From: Pempheris klunzingeri
Lineage: Eukaryota; Chordata; Actinopteri; Acropomatiformes; Pempheridae
Direction: 5' to 3'
Assembly (NCBI RefSeq): GCF_042242105.1
Contig: NC_092029.1
Span: forward strand, 19,206,885 to 19,270,884
DNA length: 64,000 nt
Positions 10,328 to 20,244 of the stretch are shown here, piece by piece. The position numbers and the translations under genes are program-made. Position 1 is the stretch's first letter. Each line of letters starts with the position of its first letter. The notes under the pieces were generated by a model that searched no databases, was not told the DNA's origin, and saw only the letters and a list, made by a program, of their open reading frames with translations.

Positions 10328-11568
10328 TTCAATTTCACTTTTATTGATTCCCCAAGGGGGGAAATTCCATCTTTTACAGTGGTGGGGAAAGTGGGGGGGG
10401 GGGGGGAACAGGAGGAGAGAGAGAGGGGAGGAGAAAAAACATGCGACACCAGACTGTACTCATGTGAAGTGCAGTGTGGGGCCGGTAAAAAAACCTCAGC
10501 ACAAATTTTAGCACATTACATGACCATAACAACATTGCAGTAGAGGAGGGGAAAAGAGAAGTGTAGAATTTCCAGCACCGCAGGAGGCAGGCCGCTGGCT
10601 ACAGCCCCAATAGGCGAACCCTTGGACCACGCCCCTCGTGCTGGAGGGGTGGAAGCTGGCGAAGGCGTTGGATGCAGGGCAGGAGTAAGTCCTGATGTGT
10701 TTGTTCATCAGTTCCCAAAACCCGCCTCAGTTCATTCGCGGTCGTCGGCGATAACATGGCGGTTGCCATGGAGACATCCCTGGTCTGGTTCCAGACAAGC
10801 CAACAAGCACCAGGTGGATGGGGGTGGGATGGGGAAGAGCGTCCCAGCTGCAGTGAACTCAGAGGGGAGATTGTTCCAGCAGTGACCTTGGCCAAGGCCA
10901 CAGTTTAGGGGAGGCCAATTTAGATTAGATTATTTGGGTTAGAGCGAGACAGCCATATTCAATAGACTTGGCTTACTCTGTTGTCCATTCTGGTCACTCA
11001 ATCGATCCAAACGATCCAATCCTTTCTGCAGAGCCGAAAGCTTCTCCAAGATGTTATCCGTGCGGTTGAGAACTGCAGCCGCGGCCGCGGCCTGAGCACT
11101 GCCTAAGCCCTCAATCATGGTCGGCAGCGGAGTGGGGCCCTTGACTGCTGCCACCGTCTTCCAGTTCTGACGATACATCAGTGCAAAGCAAAAACCAATC
11201 AGCACAGCACCTATTATCATGGATCCAAACAGATAAACATCTTCCATGTCCTCAATGGACAGGTCCGCCAGGCACATGGTCCTCCACTTATCCCACGAGT
11301 CGACTGTGTAGCCAGCTGGAAACGTTCCTTGAGGGCATGCCGGTTCCCCAGGCACCGCTCTTCTGGTGCTGAAAATTTTATCAACTGCATGGAGAGACGA
11401 GTTCACTAATTCCATGGTTAAGGTTTAGGGTTTTAGAGAACAGTGCAGAGAGAGGCTCCTAGTCAAGACAAGACAAGACTGAGAGCAGAGCAGGAAGAGA
11501 TAAGGGAAGGAGAGAGGGGAGAATGCGACCGCCTTCGTCGAGAGCCAAAGTAGAAGAGAGCGACAGAG
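10328..11568 (-). mobile_element. 1.24-kb retroposed element encoding a small membrane protein
   Basis: The element interrupts the last codons of the Tc1 transposase, where the 3-bp sequence AAT occurs on both sides (10325-10327 and 11569-11571). On the minus strand it starts near 11568 with a pyrimidine-rich leader. It carries one ORF (11415-10939), then about 610 bp including a run of C. It ends in a hairpin-forming TTTCCCCCCTTGGGGAATC, an AATAAA and a short GAAATT repeat. A stem with a short tandem tail is typical of LINE-mobilised elements in fish. No reverse transcriptase or terminal inverted repeats are seen. I do not recognise the family. Confidence 0.6.
10939..11415 (-). CDS. 158-residue predicted single-pass membrane protein inside a mobile element
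   Basis: Not recognised. The frame opens with an ATG in good context (AACCATGG) and is intact. Residues 1-59 are hydrophilic with an NSS glycosylation site near the start and cysteines at 27 and 48. Residues about 60-81 (VYLFGSMIIGAVLIGFCFAL) form one clear transmembrane helix. A basic YRQNWK follows, then an alanine run (108-114) and a heptad-like segment (about 119-141: NILEKLSALQKGLDRLDRLS) that could form a coiled coil. No signal peptide, so a signal-anchor topology is likely, though the orientation is uncertain. It could be an accessory protein of a mobile element or a captured host gene. Its survival as an open frame inside a retroposed copy suggests a young insertion. Confidence 0.55.
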   Translation of the reverse strand: MELVNSSLHAVDKIFSTRRAVPGEPACPQGTFPAGYTVDSWDKWRTMCLADLSIEDMEDVYLFGSMIIGAVLIGFCFALMYRQNWKTVAAVKGPTPLPTMIEGLGSAQAAAAAAVLNRTDNILEKLSALQKGLDRLDRLSDQNGQQSKPSLLNMAVSL

Positions 11569-11571
11569 AAT

Positions 11572-12091
11572 GACAGAGGTCAAACGTTTTCTGTAAGTCT
11601 TCACAAGCTTTTCACACACTGTTGCTGGTATTTTGGCCCATTCCTCCATGCAGATCTCCTCTAGAGCAGTGATGTTGTGGGGCTGTCGCTGGGCAACACG
11701 GACTTTCAACTCCCTCCAAAGATTTTCTATGGGGTTGAGATCTGGAGACTGGCTAGGCCACTCCAGGACCTTGAAATGCTTCTTACAAAGCCACTCCTTC
11801 ATTGCCCGGGCGGTGTGTTTGGGATCATTGTCATGCTGAAAGACCCAGCCACGTTTCATCTTCAATGCCCTTGCTGATGGAAGGAGGTTTTCACTCAAAA
11901 TCTCACGATAAATGACCCCATTCATTCTTTCCTTTACACAGATCAGTCGTCCTGGTCCCTTTGCAGAAAAACAGCCCCAAAGCATGATGTTTCCACCCCC
12001 ATGCTTCACAGTAGGTATGGTGTTCTTTGGATGCAACTCAGCATTCTTTCTCCTCCAAACACGACAAGTTGAGTTTTTACCAAAAAGTTCG
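11572..12091 (-). pseudogene. Tc1 transposase, C-terminal part
   Basis: Reads [19 protein letters not shown], then [12 protein letters not shown], the second catalytic aspartate in [11 protein letters not shown] and the glutamate in [11 protein letters not shown], ending at LTSVI where the 1.24-kb element cuts it. Together with 13482-13952 it supplies the DDE triad of a Tc1/mariner transposase. Separated from its N-terminal half by a LINE fragment. Confidence 0.92.
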
Positions 12092-13481
12092 CAAATGGAC
12101 ACCAGCAACAGCAGTGGAGGAGGCAACATCAGCGCTCAGACATGCTGACATCGTGGGGAATGTTCAGCACGGAAGAGGAGGCCTTGGTCTAACAACTAGC
12201 CGCCCAGCTTGGAGTAAGGCCACTGCACCAGCACGGAGGAAGATGGTGGTGGAGGAAGTACGCCGTCAGGAGGAGTCTGCAAGGTGGGCCAAGGCGGTCT
12301 CCCTTGGCAAACAGGCACAGTGGACACGGTGGGACAGTGTGGAGAGGAGGAGGTTCAGCTGGAGGGATGTGTGGGCCATGGAAGCACGAAGTTTGAGCTT
12401 TACCATCAGAGCTACTTACGACGTCCTTCCAACACCAACCAATTGCCATCAGTGGTTTGGTGATGATCCAGGCTGTACCCTTTGCTCCAGACCAGCCTCT
12501 CTCCGGCACATACTAACAGGGTGTAAGGCCAGTCTCACCCAAGGGCGCCACAACCAAGTTCTAAAGAGCCTTGCAGCCACCCTGGAGGACAAGCGAACTT
12601 CCATCAACTTCCTACCACCTCCAGTATCCAACCCCCTAAGGAGAACTGCCTTTGTCTGTGAAGGGGCTAAAGCAACCAGGAGCAGCTCCACACCATCGGA
12701 GAGAGGTCAGCTGTGCTTAGCACGTGACTGGAAACTGCTCGCGGATATTGGCAAACAACTGGTGTTTCCTCCAGAGATCACCACCACCGCCTTAAGACCT
12801 GATCTGGTGCTCTGGTCCCCTTCCCTAAAGAAGGTCTATATAATCGAGCTCACCGTACCCTGTGAGGATTCCGTGGACGAGGCATATGAGCGAAAACACC
12901 TGTGCTATGCTGAGCTAGCTGCTGAAGCACAACATCACGGCTGGAACACGGAAGTCCGCCCAGTGGAGGTTGGATGTAGAGGATTTGTGGCAACATCTAC
13001 CACCAAACTGCTGAGAGACCTGGGAATCAGGGGCCAGAGCCTGCGCACAGCCATCAAAACTGCATCAGAGGCAGCAGAGAGAAGCAGCCAGTGGCTCTGG
13101 ATGAAGAGGAAGGACCCCTGCTGGGCCCACAAGTAATAAATCAGGAGGTATGCGGTCAGCTTAGGCTTGACTCAGGGAACAGGACGACCCTGCTATGCAT
13201 AGTCCCATGAGATGTCTGCCATTTAACAACAAGTTGACTCTCATGACTAATTGGGCATGGGACGCAGGCTCAGGACTGATCGCCCTGCAGCCGGCCGCCT
13301 CTGGTGAGGGTGTATAGTGTGAAAGGCCGAAACACCCTAGGATCCGGAGGAGCACTACTGATGATGCGTCCCAAAATTCAAACTACCCCTTCAGTCTTCT
13401 TATACAGGTCAACCAACTACCGATGAACTTTGTACGTGCTTGCACAAAGGATAACAACACCTTTTCCTGTGTTTTGGAATC
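12092..13481 (+). mobile_element. 5'-truncated LINE with restriction-like endonuclease (R2/NeSL-like)
   Basis: Inserted in the Tc1 transposase between the first catalytic aspartate and the second. The open frame runs to 13136 and lacks the reverse transcriptase. It has a zinc-knuckle of the pattern CTLC-x7-H-x4-C (CTLCSRPASLRHILTGC) and a PD..(D/E)xK-type nuclease core (LRPDLVLW, then YIIELTVPCE), the arrangement at the C-terminus of R2, NeSL and Hero elements. About 245 bp of 3' UTR end near ACTGATGATGCGTCCC. The stretch 13380-13481 belongs neither to Tc1 nor clearly to the LINE. At most 2 bp of flank are duplicated. Confidence 0.8.
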
Positions 13482-13952
13482 TATTTTGGTTTCATCTGAC
13501 CATATGACATTCTCCCAATCCTCTTCTGGATCATCCAAATGCTCTCTAGCAAACTTCAGACGGGACTGGACATGTACTGGCTTAAGCAGGAGGACATGTC
13601 TGGCACTGTAGGATTTGAGTCCCTGGTGGCGTAGTGTGTTACTGATGGTAGCCTTTGTTACTTTGGTCCCAGCTCTCTGCAGGTCATTCACTAGGTCCCC
13701 CCATGTGGTTCTGTGATTTTTGCTCACCGTTCTTGTGATCATTTTGACCCCACGGGGTGAGATCTTGTGTGGAGCCCCAGATCGAGGGAGATTATCAATG
13801 GTCTTATATGTCTTCCATTTTCTAATAATTGCTCCCACAGTTGATTTCTTCACACCAAGCTGCTTACCTATTGCAGATTCAGTCTTCCCAGCCTGGTGCA
13901 GGTCTACAATTTTGTTCCTGGTGTCTTTTGACAGCTCTTTGGTCTTGGCCAT
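13482..13952 (-). pseudogene. Tc1 transposase, N-terminal part
   Basis: Starts at the ATG of [16 protein letters not shown] (13952). Contains the paired-type helix-turn-helix DNA-binding region ([20 protein letters not shown], then [11 protein letters not shown]), a basic [10 protein letters not shown] hinge and the first catalytic aspartate in [10 protein letters not shown], where the LINE fragment interrupts it. Frames upstream of this ATG are leader sequence. Confidence 0.92.
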
Positions 13953-14179
13953 AGTGGAGTTTGGAGTGTGACCGTTTGAGGTTGTGGACAAGTGTCTTTT
14001 ATACTGATAACGAGTTCAAACAGGTGCCATTAATACAGGTAACGAGTGGAGGACAGAGGAGCCTCTGAAAGAAGAAGTTACAGCTCTGTGAGAGCCAGAA
14101 ATCTTGCTTGTTTGTAGGTGACCAAATACTTGTTTTACAGAGGAATTTACCAATTAATTCATTAAAAATCCTACAATGT

Positions 14180-15591
14180 TGTTGTGCTTTAACAAGTGGT
14201 AATGTTCAATTTGGCTATCAGAAATAATTAATAATTATCAAAGATAATTAATAATTATTAAAATAAATGAACTTTGATTAAAGTCCACCTCGATTGGGGC
14301 ACCACCTCGAAAAACGAGGAAAAGACAGCCGTTTTAATTGATTTAGTCTCATAAAAATACTAACCTATCAATTTGGAATTATGTTTTATAATTAATTTAA
14401 TAATTACTACCAAAATTACCACATTGATAGCTAGCTGAAGGATTTTTGGAGTTCTTGACAGTGTAGAGGTTGGCAGTGTCCACAATTGTACAACATTAAC
14501 GGAGACAGCAAGTATTAAAACATTTATTAAAACAGAGCAAAATTCAGGGACATCATTTGTTATGCATTAAGGACTTGTACTTTGGTTGTAAGTACAGCTG
14601 AAGCAGAGTAGGTGTTAAAGACATCTGCTGTTGCAGAAACAAAATCAATCAAACAATCTAACTAAATCTCTATGACTAAACTAAAATAATATGAGTGTAA
14701 GAGTGTGTGTGTGTGTGTGTGTGTGTGTGATAAGGCTGAGGAATGTGAGATGGGTCCCACAAAGGTGGGGGAGAGAGACCAAATGGTGATGGCCAGTTTG
14801 TAGGCTAACATCAACTAAACTTAATGGATGCACAGTAATCTGCAACACATCACAATAATCAAACTCAAGGAACATTAAAGCAAGTCAATACATTAACAAG
14901 GGTAAACCATGTATGCAGTAATGCTATGCTAATTATGCCCAGTTAGAGTTTGTTACCAGTCCTTAAAAGGGGGGACGAAGTGTCCTTGAGGGTGCTGCTT
15001 TCTCAGCTTGTTGCTGGAGGAAAGGTGTGGTTCATGTCCGTGCTGTGTGGTTGCAGGCTGGAGGAATCCGGTCGCTCCTTTGTTCCTGTTAGTTAGCAGC
15101 TCTGTACTAACTTGCTGGGGTGCTCCTGTTGTTGGTTATCAGCTGGCAGACTCTGGGTCGTGCCTGCTGGCGCTGATCTGCTTACTTCAGGCAGGACCTT
15201 GTGTCGCTACCATGAAGGAGGTGGCTGCTCTGGACAGGCCACACTGAGGCAGAGCTTAGCTGAGTTGAGCTGGTCTCTCCTCTTCAGGAAAGATCAGGAG
15301 AGCTGGTCTCTCCTCTGCAGGAGGAGAGGGAGCAGGAAAGACCTGGTCTCTCCACTTCAGGAGAGACGATGAGAAAGAGAGAGTTCAGTGGGGGTGAACT
15401 GGTTTTGTGGGCCTGTGGTCGTAAAATCATGTGTCCCCTCCGGCCAATGGTGACAGTGGAGCTGGGCGCGGGGGTGATTTCACACCTATCTGTGAAACTG
15501 GGGGGCATTGGGGAAAGGAGCCCAATAGTTTTACAGACAAAGAAACATGCGGTCTTCACATGTGCCATTCACTGTATAGTGAAGCCCAACA
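14180..15591 (-). repeat. 3' LTR of the gag-only retrotransposon
   Basis: 1412 bp, TGTTG to CAACA. It differs from the other LTR at about three positions seen by eye, for example GAATCCGGTCG here and GAATCCGATCG there. It includes a TG microsatellite (14704-14729), three tandem-like copies of CTGGTCTCTCC (about 15270-15355), and an AATAAA on the coding strand (14523-14528) that could be its polyadenylation signal. The short ORFs within it are repeated in the second LTR and resemble no protein I know. Confidence 0.93.
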
Positions 15592-15602
15592 TCCCCCCTG
15601 CC
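15592..15602 (-). promoter_or_regulatory. Polypurine tract
   Basis: On the element's strand the sequence GGCAGGGGGGA stands immediately before the 3' LTR. Such a tract primes plus-strand DNA synthesis in LTR retrotransposons. Confidence 0.85.
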
Positions 15603-16139
15603 ATCAGGATGTCACCTGATGTGGGATGCTGATGGGATAATTGTGCATGTTTCGGCCATTGTTCATTTTTGTCAGTCCAGGTGAAACAAGTTGGTAACTA
15701 CTGGGCAGTTTGTTATCCAACTGGGCATATGCTGAATCTATCTTGGCTAAGCTAGAGCAGACATACGTTACAAAACAGTTCTTTATACACAACAATGACA
15801 TACTGCATCCTAATAACCTGTGTTTCTCAGTTGTTAGTGAGGGTTAGTGGGAACAGGAAATGTCAGTGTGTTATGTAGCAGAGATAGAGGCACCTAAAAT
15901 GACAAAGTCATAACAGTGTGTCCTAAGTGTGTTTTGTATGATCTTACTGACAAAATATGAAGTTGGTCCAAGTGTACTTGGAAGTTGAGCAGTGGTGTTG
16001 AATCCAATCAGAATTTAGGCTTTCAGTAATGTTTGTTTATTACTGAGTGCTCAAATGAGTTTGTTGCTGTTGCTAACAAATTCAAATTTGCCTAAATAAC
16101 TGTAGTGAAGGTGAGGTAGATTGGGTGTCTGTCATCTGG

Positions 16140-17921
16140 TCAGTGCTGCCATGACCAAAAGGAGTGAGCTCTGGAGCTCTTACTCTTTCGTGGCTCAGGG
16201 CTGTAACGCTCCTGGTAGCCAGAGGGAGAGAGACATACAAAGTCACTGTCCGTGCCTTGTTCTGAGCTGCAGTCAGAGATGCTGTAGTCATCATCTGACC
16301 CGTACGCTACCTGGTCACTGTTCCTTGCCTGGATTTCTGCGTATGGCAGTCTCCTGCTCCTGTGCTCGGAGTGTCTATCCCTGGGCAGTGGACGGACCTG
16401 GCGGTTACGCTCAGTGTCCCTATGTGGTCTTTTGTCACCCCCCTTTCGTTGGTTGTGAGGGTGAACTTTTGGGGCAGCTGACCTATGTGACACTTTGGTG
16501 TGTGAGCTGGGTGGCTCACTTGTCCCCCCCCTTGCTTTGGAAGAGACAATAGTTTCCCAAACTACCTGTGTCATCTTCCGTATCTCCTGCAATGAGGGGT
16601 CACCTTCCTGTGTCCTGAGTACAACGTGAGTACGCACACATGGGTGGAGGTTTCTCAAGAATAAAGCTTTGAAGGTGGAGCTTTCTTCTAAGCCTGGTGC
16701 ATTCTTTCCCTGGAAATATGCGTGTCTCAAACGTTGGTAGTACTCTTTTGGATGCTCACGACGGGCATGTTTAATTTGTAGGGCTGCAACTATTGCTGTG
16801 GTGTCGTCAGTAGCACAGGAAAATTCTTCTGTAAGTGCTTGACGTAGCAATTTATACTCATTTCTGACACTGGGAGGTCGTGACTGTATAAACTTGTGGA
16901 CCGCTTTAGAGCTGGTTTTCCACACAAGTCTAACTTTCTCCCTTTCAGTTGCATGGGGTAAGTCAATTAAGTTGTAGTCTAGCTCCCTGAAATAGTCCTC
17001 AACTTGGTGATCACAGTTATCTGGATCAAACCTGTCAATGCTTCTAGCTAGAAGCTCAAGCTCTTCAAGGCGGGGACTCTGTGAAGGCGAGACTAAGCTA
17101 GTGTCATTGATATGTAAATCATGCCCTACACTTCTCTGTGGTGGAAGAACAGGGGCTGAACAGCGGCCACTCTGACGGTGATACAGAGAGGAGGCTGAGC
17201 AGTCCTGGACTGTTCTAGTCCCATCTTTGGAGGGACAAGCATGGAGAAATGTGTCGTGCAATGATGTGAATGAGGGACTTGGGACGGAATATCTTCTAGA
17301 AGATATACTAGACAACTCCTCTATGTCTGTTTCAGAGGAATGGGAAGTCAGGTGGCTTTGAGCTCGGTCTCTCAGCGGAGGCTGAGGAGCTGACTTCATT
17401 CCCAAGAACTTGTGTTCAGGTGGGAATAATTCATGTCCTCTGTTTGGGGAAAAACTGAACCTGTCACTGATAGAAGAGTGTGAATCGGAGTAACCGGAAT
17501 CACACTGGCTGATCGACTCTGGTCGGGCCAAATGTTCTGACTTCAGTCTATACATTTCTTCTTTTTGCGAACAGAGATCTAACTCTGCTGTGTGCAGGTC
17601 TTCTAAGTAGCGCAGGGCTTTCTTATTAGCCATCTGAACCTCATGGAAGAGGCTAGCATTTTGCGCTCTCAGGATTTCTACCTCCTTCTCTATGGCTGCT
17701 CTGCTCTGAAGGGCGAGGCTGGTTTGCCTGTGAAAAGTCAAAAGCAAGCATTTTAACAAGGAGCCCTTGGATGCAGTCTGTGCATCACACCTGTCGTTTA
17801 GTAGGGAGTCTATCTCTTCTGTACACTCACTGAAATTCAATTTGTTAATGAATTCGGGGTAGCCGGGCTTTAGGCTCTGTGCTACGGAAGAAATAAACTG
17901 TTCTACACAGGGGTTCTCCAT
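16140..17921 (-). CDS. Gag-like structural protein of the LTR retrotransposon
   Basis: Intact 593-residue frame from the ATG at 17921; a 10-residue extension upstream would need a TTG. Three regions are seen. An N-terminal coiled coil (about residues 70-135) contains EKEVEILRAQNASL and AELDLCSQKEEMYRL. A serine-rich linker follows. A capsid-like domain (about 310-470) contains YFRELDYNLIDL, VRLVWKTSSKAVHKFI and the major-homology-like stretch HPKEYYQRLRHAYFQG. The C-terminus is basic and rich in RS and HR, with no CCHC zinc knuckle. It should assemble particles that package the element's RNA. A pyrimidine tract ending CAG lies just before the ATG and could be a splice acceptor. Resembles Ty3/Gypsy-type gag; the exact clade is unknown. 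Confidence 0.85.
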   Translation of the reverse strand: MENPCVEQFISSVAQSLKPGYPEFINKLNFSECTEEIDSLLNDRCDAQTASKGSLLKCLLLTFHRQTSLALQSRAAIEKEVEILRAQNASLFHEVQMANKKALRYLEDLHTAELDLCSQKEEMYRLKSEHLARPESISQCDSGYSDSHSSISDRFSFSPNRGHELFPPEHKFLGMKSAPQPPLRDRAQSHLTSHSSETDIEELSSISSRRYSVPSPSFTSLHDTFLHACPSKDGTRTVQDCSASSLYHRQSGRCSAPVLPPQRSVGHDLHINDTSLVSPSQSPRLEELELLARSIDRFDPDNCDHQVEDYFRELDYNLIDLPHATEREKVRLVWKTSSKAVHKFIQSRPPSVRNEYKLLRQALTEEFSCATDDTTAIVAALQIKHARREHPKEYYQRLRHAYFQGKNAPGLEESSTFKALFLRNLHPCVRTHVVLRTQEGDPSLQEIRKMTQVVWETIVSSKARGGTSEPPSSHTKVSHRSAAPKVHPHNQRKGGDKRPHRDTERNRQVRPLPRDRHSEHRSRRLPYAEIQARNSDQVAYGSDDDYSISDCSSEQGTDSDFVCLSPSGYQERYSPEPRKSKSSRAHSFWSWQH

Positions 17922-18812
17922 TGTTGCCTGAAAAGGGGTGAGGTAAAACAAGTTATCAAATATAAAATTTAAAAGTGGTTGGCTGTGGTGTTGCGGTGGC
18001 AGACACCTTGAAGCGTAGCTTGGGGAATACTACTAGCCTAACACTGTGGTGGCCTACACTAGAAGGTAGCTATACACTATCTAGTGGAACTGGTGGGGAT
18101 AGCAAACTACGGCCAATTAAGGTAAATGCAGATTTACACAAAATAAGTTTACTCACCAAAATTTTGACTCTCTAACTGAAATGCACGGCAGTAACAGTCA
18201 GGAATGTCTCTTTAAGTTACTCAAGCTGGAACACGTGGCAGTTGCAGCTAGGTACTAACTTCACAGGGCTGATAGCACGCTGTGGCTCTCTCTCAGGCTC
18301 TATTTCTTAATCAGGCTGAAATGCACGGCAGTAACAGCCAGGTTCAAGCTCTAAGTTCACAGGGCCGGTGGCACGCTGTGTCTTAACAAACAGGAAGCAC
18401 TTTAGTTAACAGCGAATGGACAGATTGCATTGAATGTGTGACATTCAGATGCCGAACCAAATTCTTCCTACAGGGTAGGTTTACCTGAAAGGTTAGCAGC
18501 AGTAGCAAGCTCTAAATGTAACACTATGGGGCTTTCAATGTTTGCTTTCAAACATAGGCACCAGTATTAGCATTAGCTTTAGCCTTAACTCACAGTAACA
18601 CTAACTCTTCAAATTGTTTTTAGCTTAATTTAGTTAGATTGATTTTCACCACAATGCACTTGAAAGTACAGCTGGAAGTACTTCTGTGACTGACTAGTGG
18701 TTAAAAATGATAATTTTGCTCGTTTTAAAGTTTTTTCAAAAATTTTGGTTTTGACCAAAATTTTGCTGAAAATTAATATTGTACAAATATGAACAATTGC
18801 CAACAGTACTCT

Positions 18813-18830
18813 GCCTCACACGGGGCACCA
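18813..18830 (-). promoter_or_regulatory. tRNA primer-binding site
   Basis: TGGTGCCCCGTGTGAGGC on the minus strand begins two bases after the 5' LTR. Starting with TGG, the complement of a tRNA CCA end, it fits minus-strand DNA priming. The tRNA species was not determined. Confidence 0.85.
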
Positions 18831-18832
18831 TT

Positions 18833-20244
18833 TGTTGTGCTTTAACAAGTGGTAATGTTCAATTTGGCTATCAGAAATAATTAATAATTATCAAAGATAA
18901 TTAATAATTATTAAAATAAATGAACTTTGATTAAAGTCCACCTCGATTGGGGCACCACTTCGAAAAACGAGGAAAAGACAGCCGTTTTAATTGATTTAGT
19001 CTCATAAAAATACTAACCTATCAATTTGGAATTATGTTTTATAATTAATTTAATAATTACTACCAAAATTACCACATTGATAGCTAGCTGAAGGATTTTT
19101 GGAGTTCTTGACAGTGTAGAGGTTGGCAGTGTCCACAATTGTACAACATTAACGGAGACAGCAAGTATTAAAACATTTATTAAAACAGAGCAAAATTCAG
19201 GGACATCATTTGTTATGCATTAAGGACTTGTACTTTGGTTGTAAGTACAGCTGAAGCAGAGTAGGTGTTAAAGACATCTGCTGTTGCAGAAACAAAATCA
19301 ATCAAACAATCTAACTAAATCTCTATGACTAAACTAAAATAATATGAGTGTAAGAGTGTGTGTGTGTGTGTGTGTGTGTGTGATAAGGCTGAGGAATGTG
19401 AGATGGGTCCCACAAAGGTGGGGGAGAGAGACCAAATGGTGATGGCCAGTTTGTAGGCTAACATCAACTAAACTTAATGGATGCACAGTAATCTGCAACA
19501 CATCACAATAATCAAACTCAAGGAACATTAAAGCAAGTCAATACATTAACAAGGGTAAACCATGTATGCAGTAATGCTATGCTAATTATGCCCAGTTAGA
19601 GTTTGTTACCAGTCCTTAAAAGGGGGGACGAAGTGTCCTTGAGGGTGCTGCTTTCTCAGCTTGTTGCTGGAGGAAAGGTGTGGTTCGTGTCCGTGCTGTG
19701 TGGTTGCAGGCTGGAGGAATCCGATCGCTCCTTTGTTCCTGTTAGTTAGCAGCTCTGTACTAACTTGCTGGGGTGCTCCTGTTGTTGGTTATCAGCTGGC
19801 AGACTCTGGGTCGTGCCTGCTGGCGCTGATCTGCTTACTTCAGGCAGGACCTTGTGTCGCTACCATGAAGGAGGTGGCTGCTCTGGACAGGCCACACTGA
19901 GGCAGAGCTTAGCTGAGTTGAGCTGGTCTCTCCTCTTCAGGAAAGATCAGGAGAGCTGGTCTCTCCTCTGCAGGAGGAGAGGGAGCAGGAAAGACCTGGT
20001 CTCTCCACTTCAGGAGAGACGATGAGAAAGAGAGAGTTCAGTGGGGGTGAACTGGTTTTGTGGGCCTGTGGTCGTAAAATCATGTGTCCCCTCCGGCCAA
20101 TGGTGACAGTGGAGCTGGGCGCGGGGGTGATTTCACACCTATCTGTGAAACTGGGGGGCATTGGGGAAAGGAGCCCAATAGTTTTACAGACAAAGAAACA
20201 TGCGGTCTTCACATGTGCCATTCACTGTATAGTGAAGCCCAACA
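18833..20244 (-). repeat. 5' LTR of the gag-only retrotransposon
   Basis: 1412 bp, the same length as the other LTR and nearly identical, which implies recent insertion. It should contain the element's promoter. The TG microsatellite has the same length as in the 3' LTR (about 19357-19382). Confidence 0.93.

Larger units (their letters stand above)
14180..20244 (-). mobile_element. Non-autonomous LTR retrotransposon with gag only
   Basis: A 6065-bp element with two LTRs of 1412 bp each that start TGTTG and end CAACA, flanked by the 4-bp target duplication ATGT (14176-14179 and 20245-20248). Orientation is minus. The 5' LTR is at 18833-20244, the primer-binding site at 18813-18830, gag at 17921-16140, and a polypurine tract lies next to the 3' LTR. 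Only 538 bp separate the gag stop from that tract, and I see no protease, reverse transcriptase or integrase. It must rely on enzymes from a related full element. It sits inside the leader of the Tc1 transposon. Confidence 0.93.

Noticed and set aside
15008-15632. Frames of 60-94 codons within the LTRs
   Set aside because: Repeated identically in both LTRs, overlapping on both strands and without recognisable domains.
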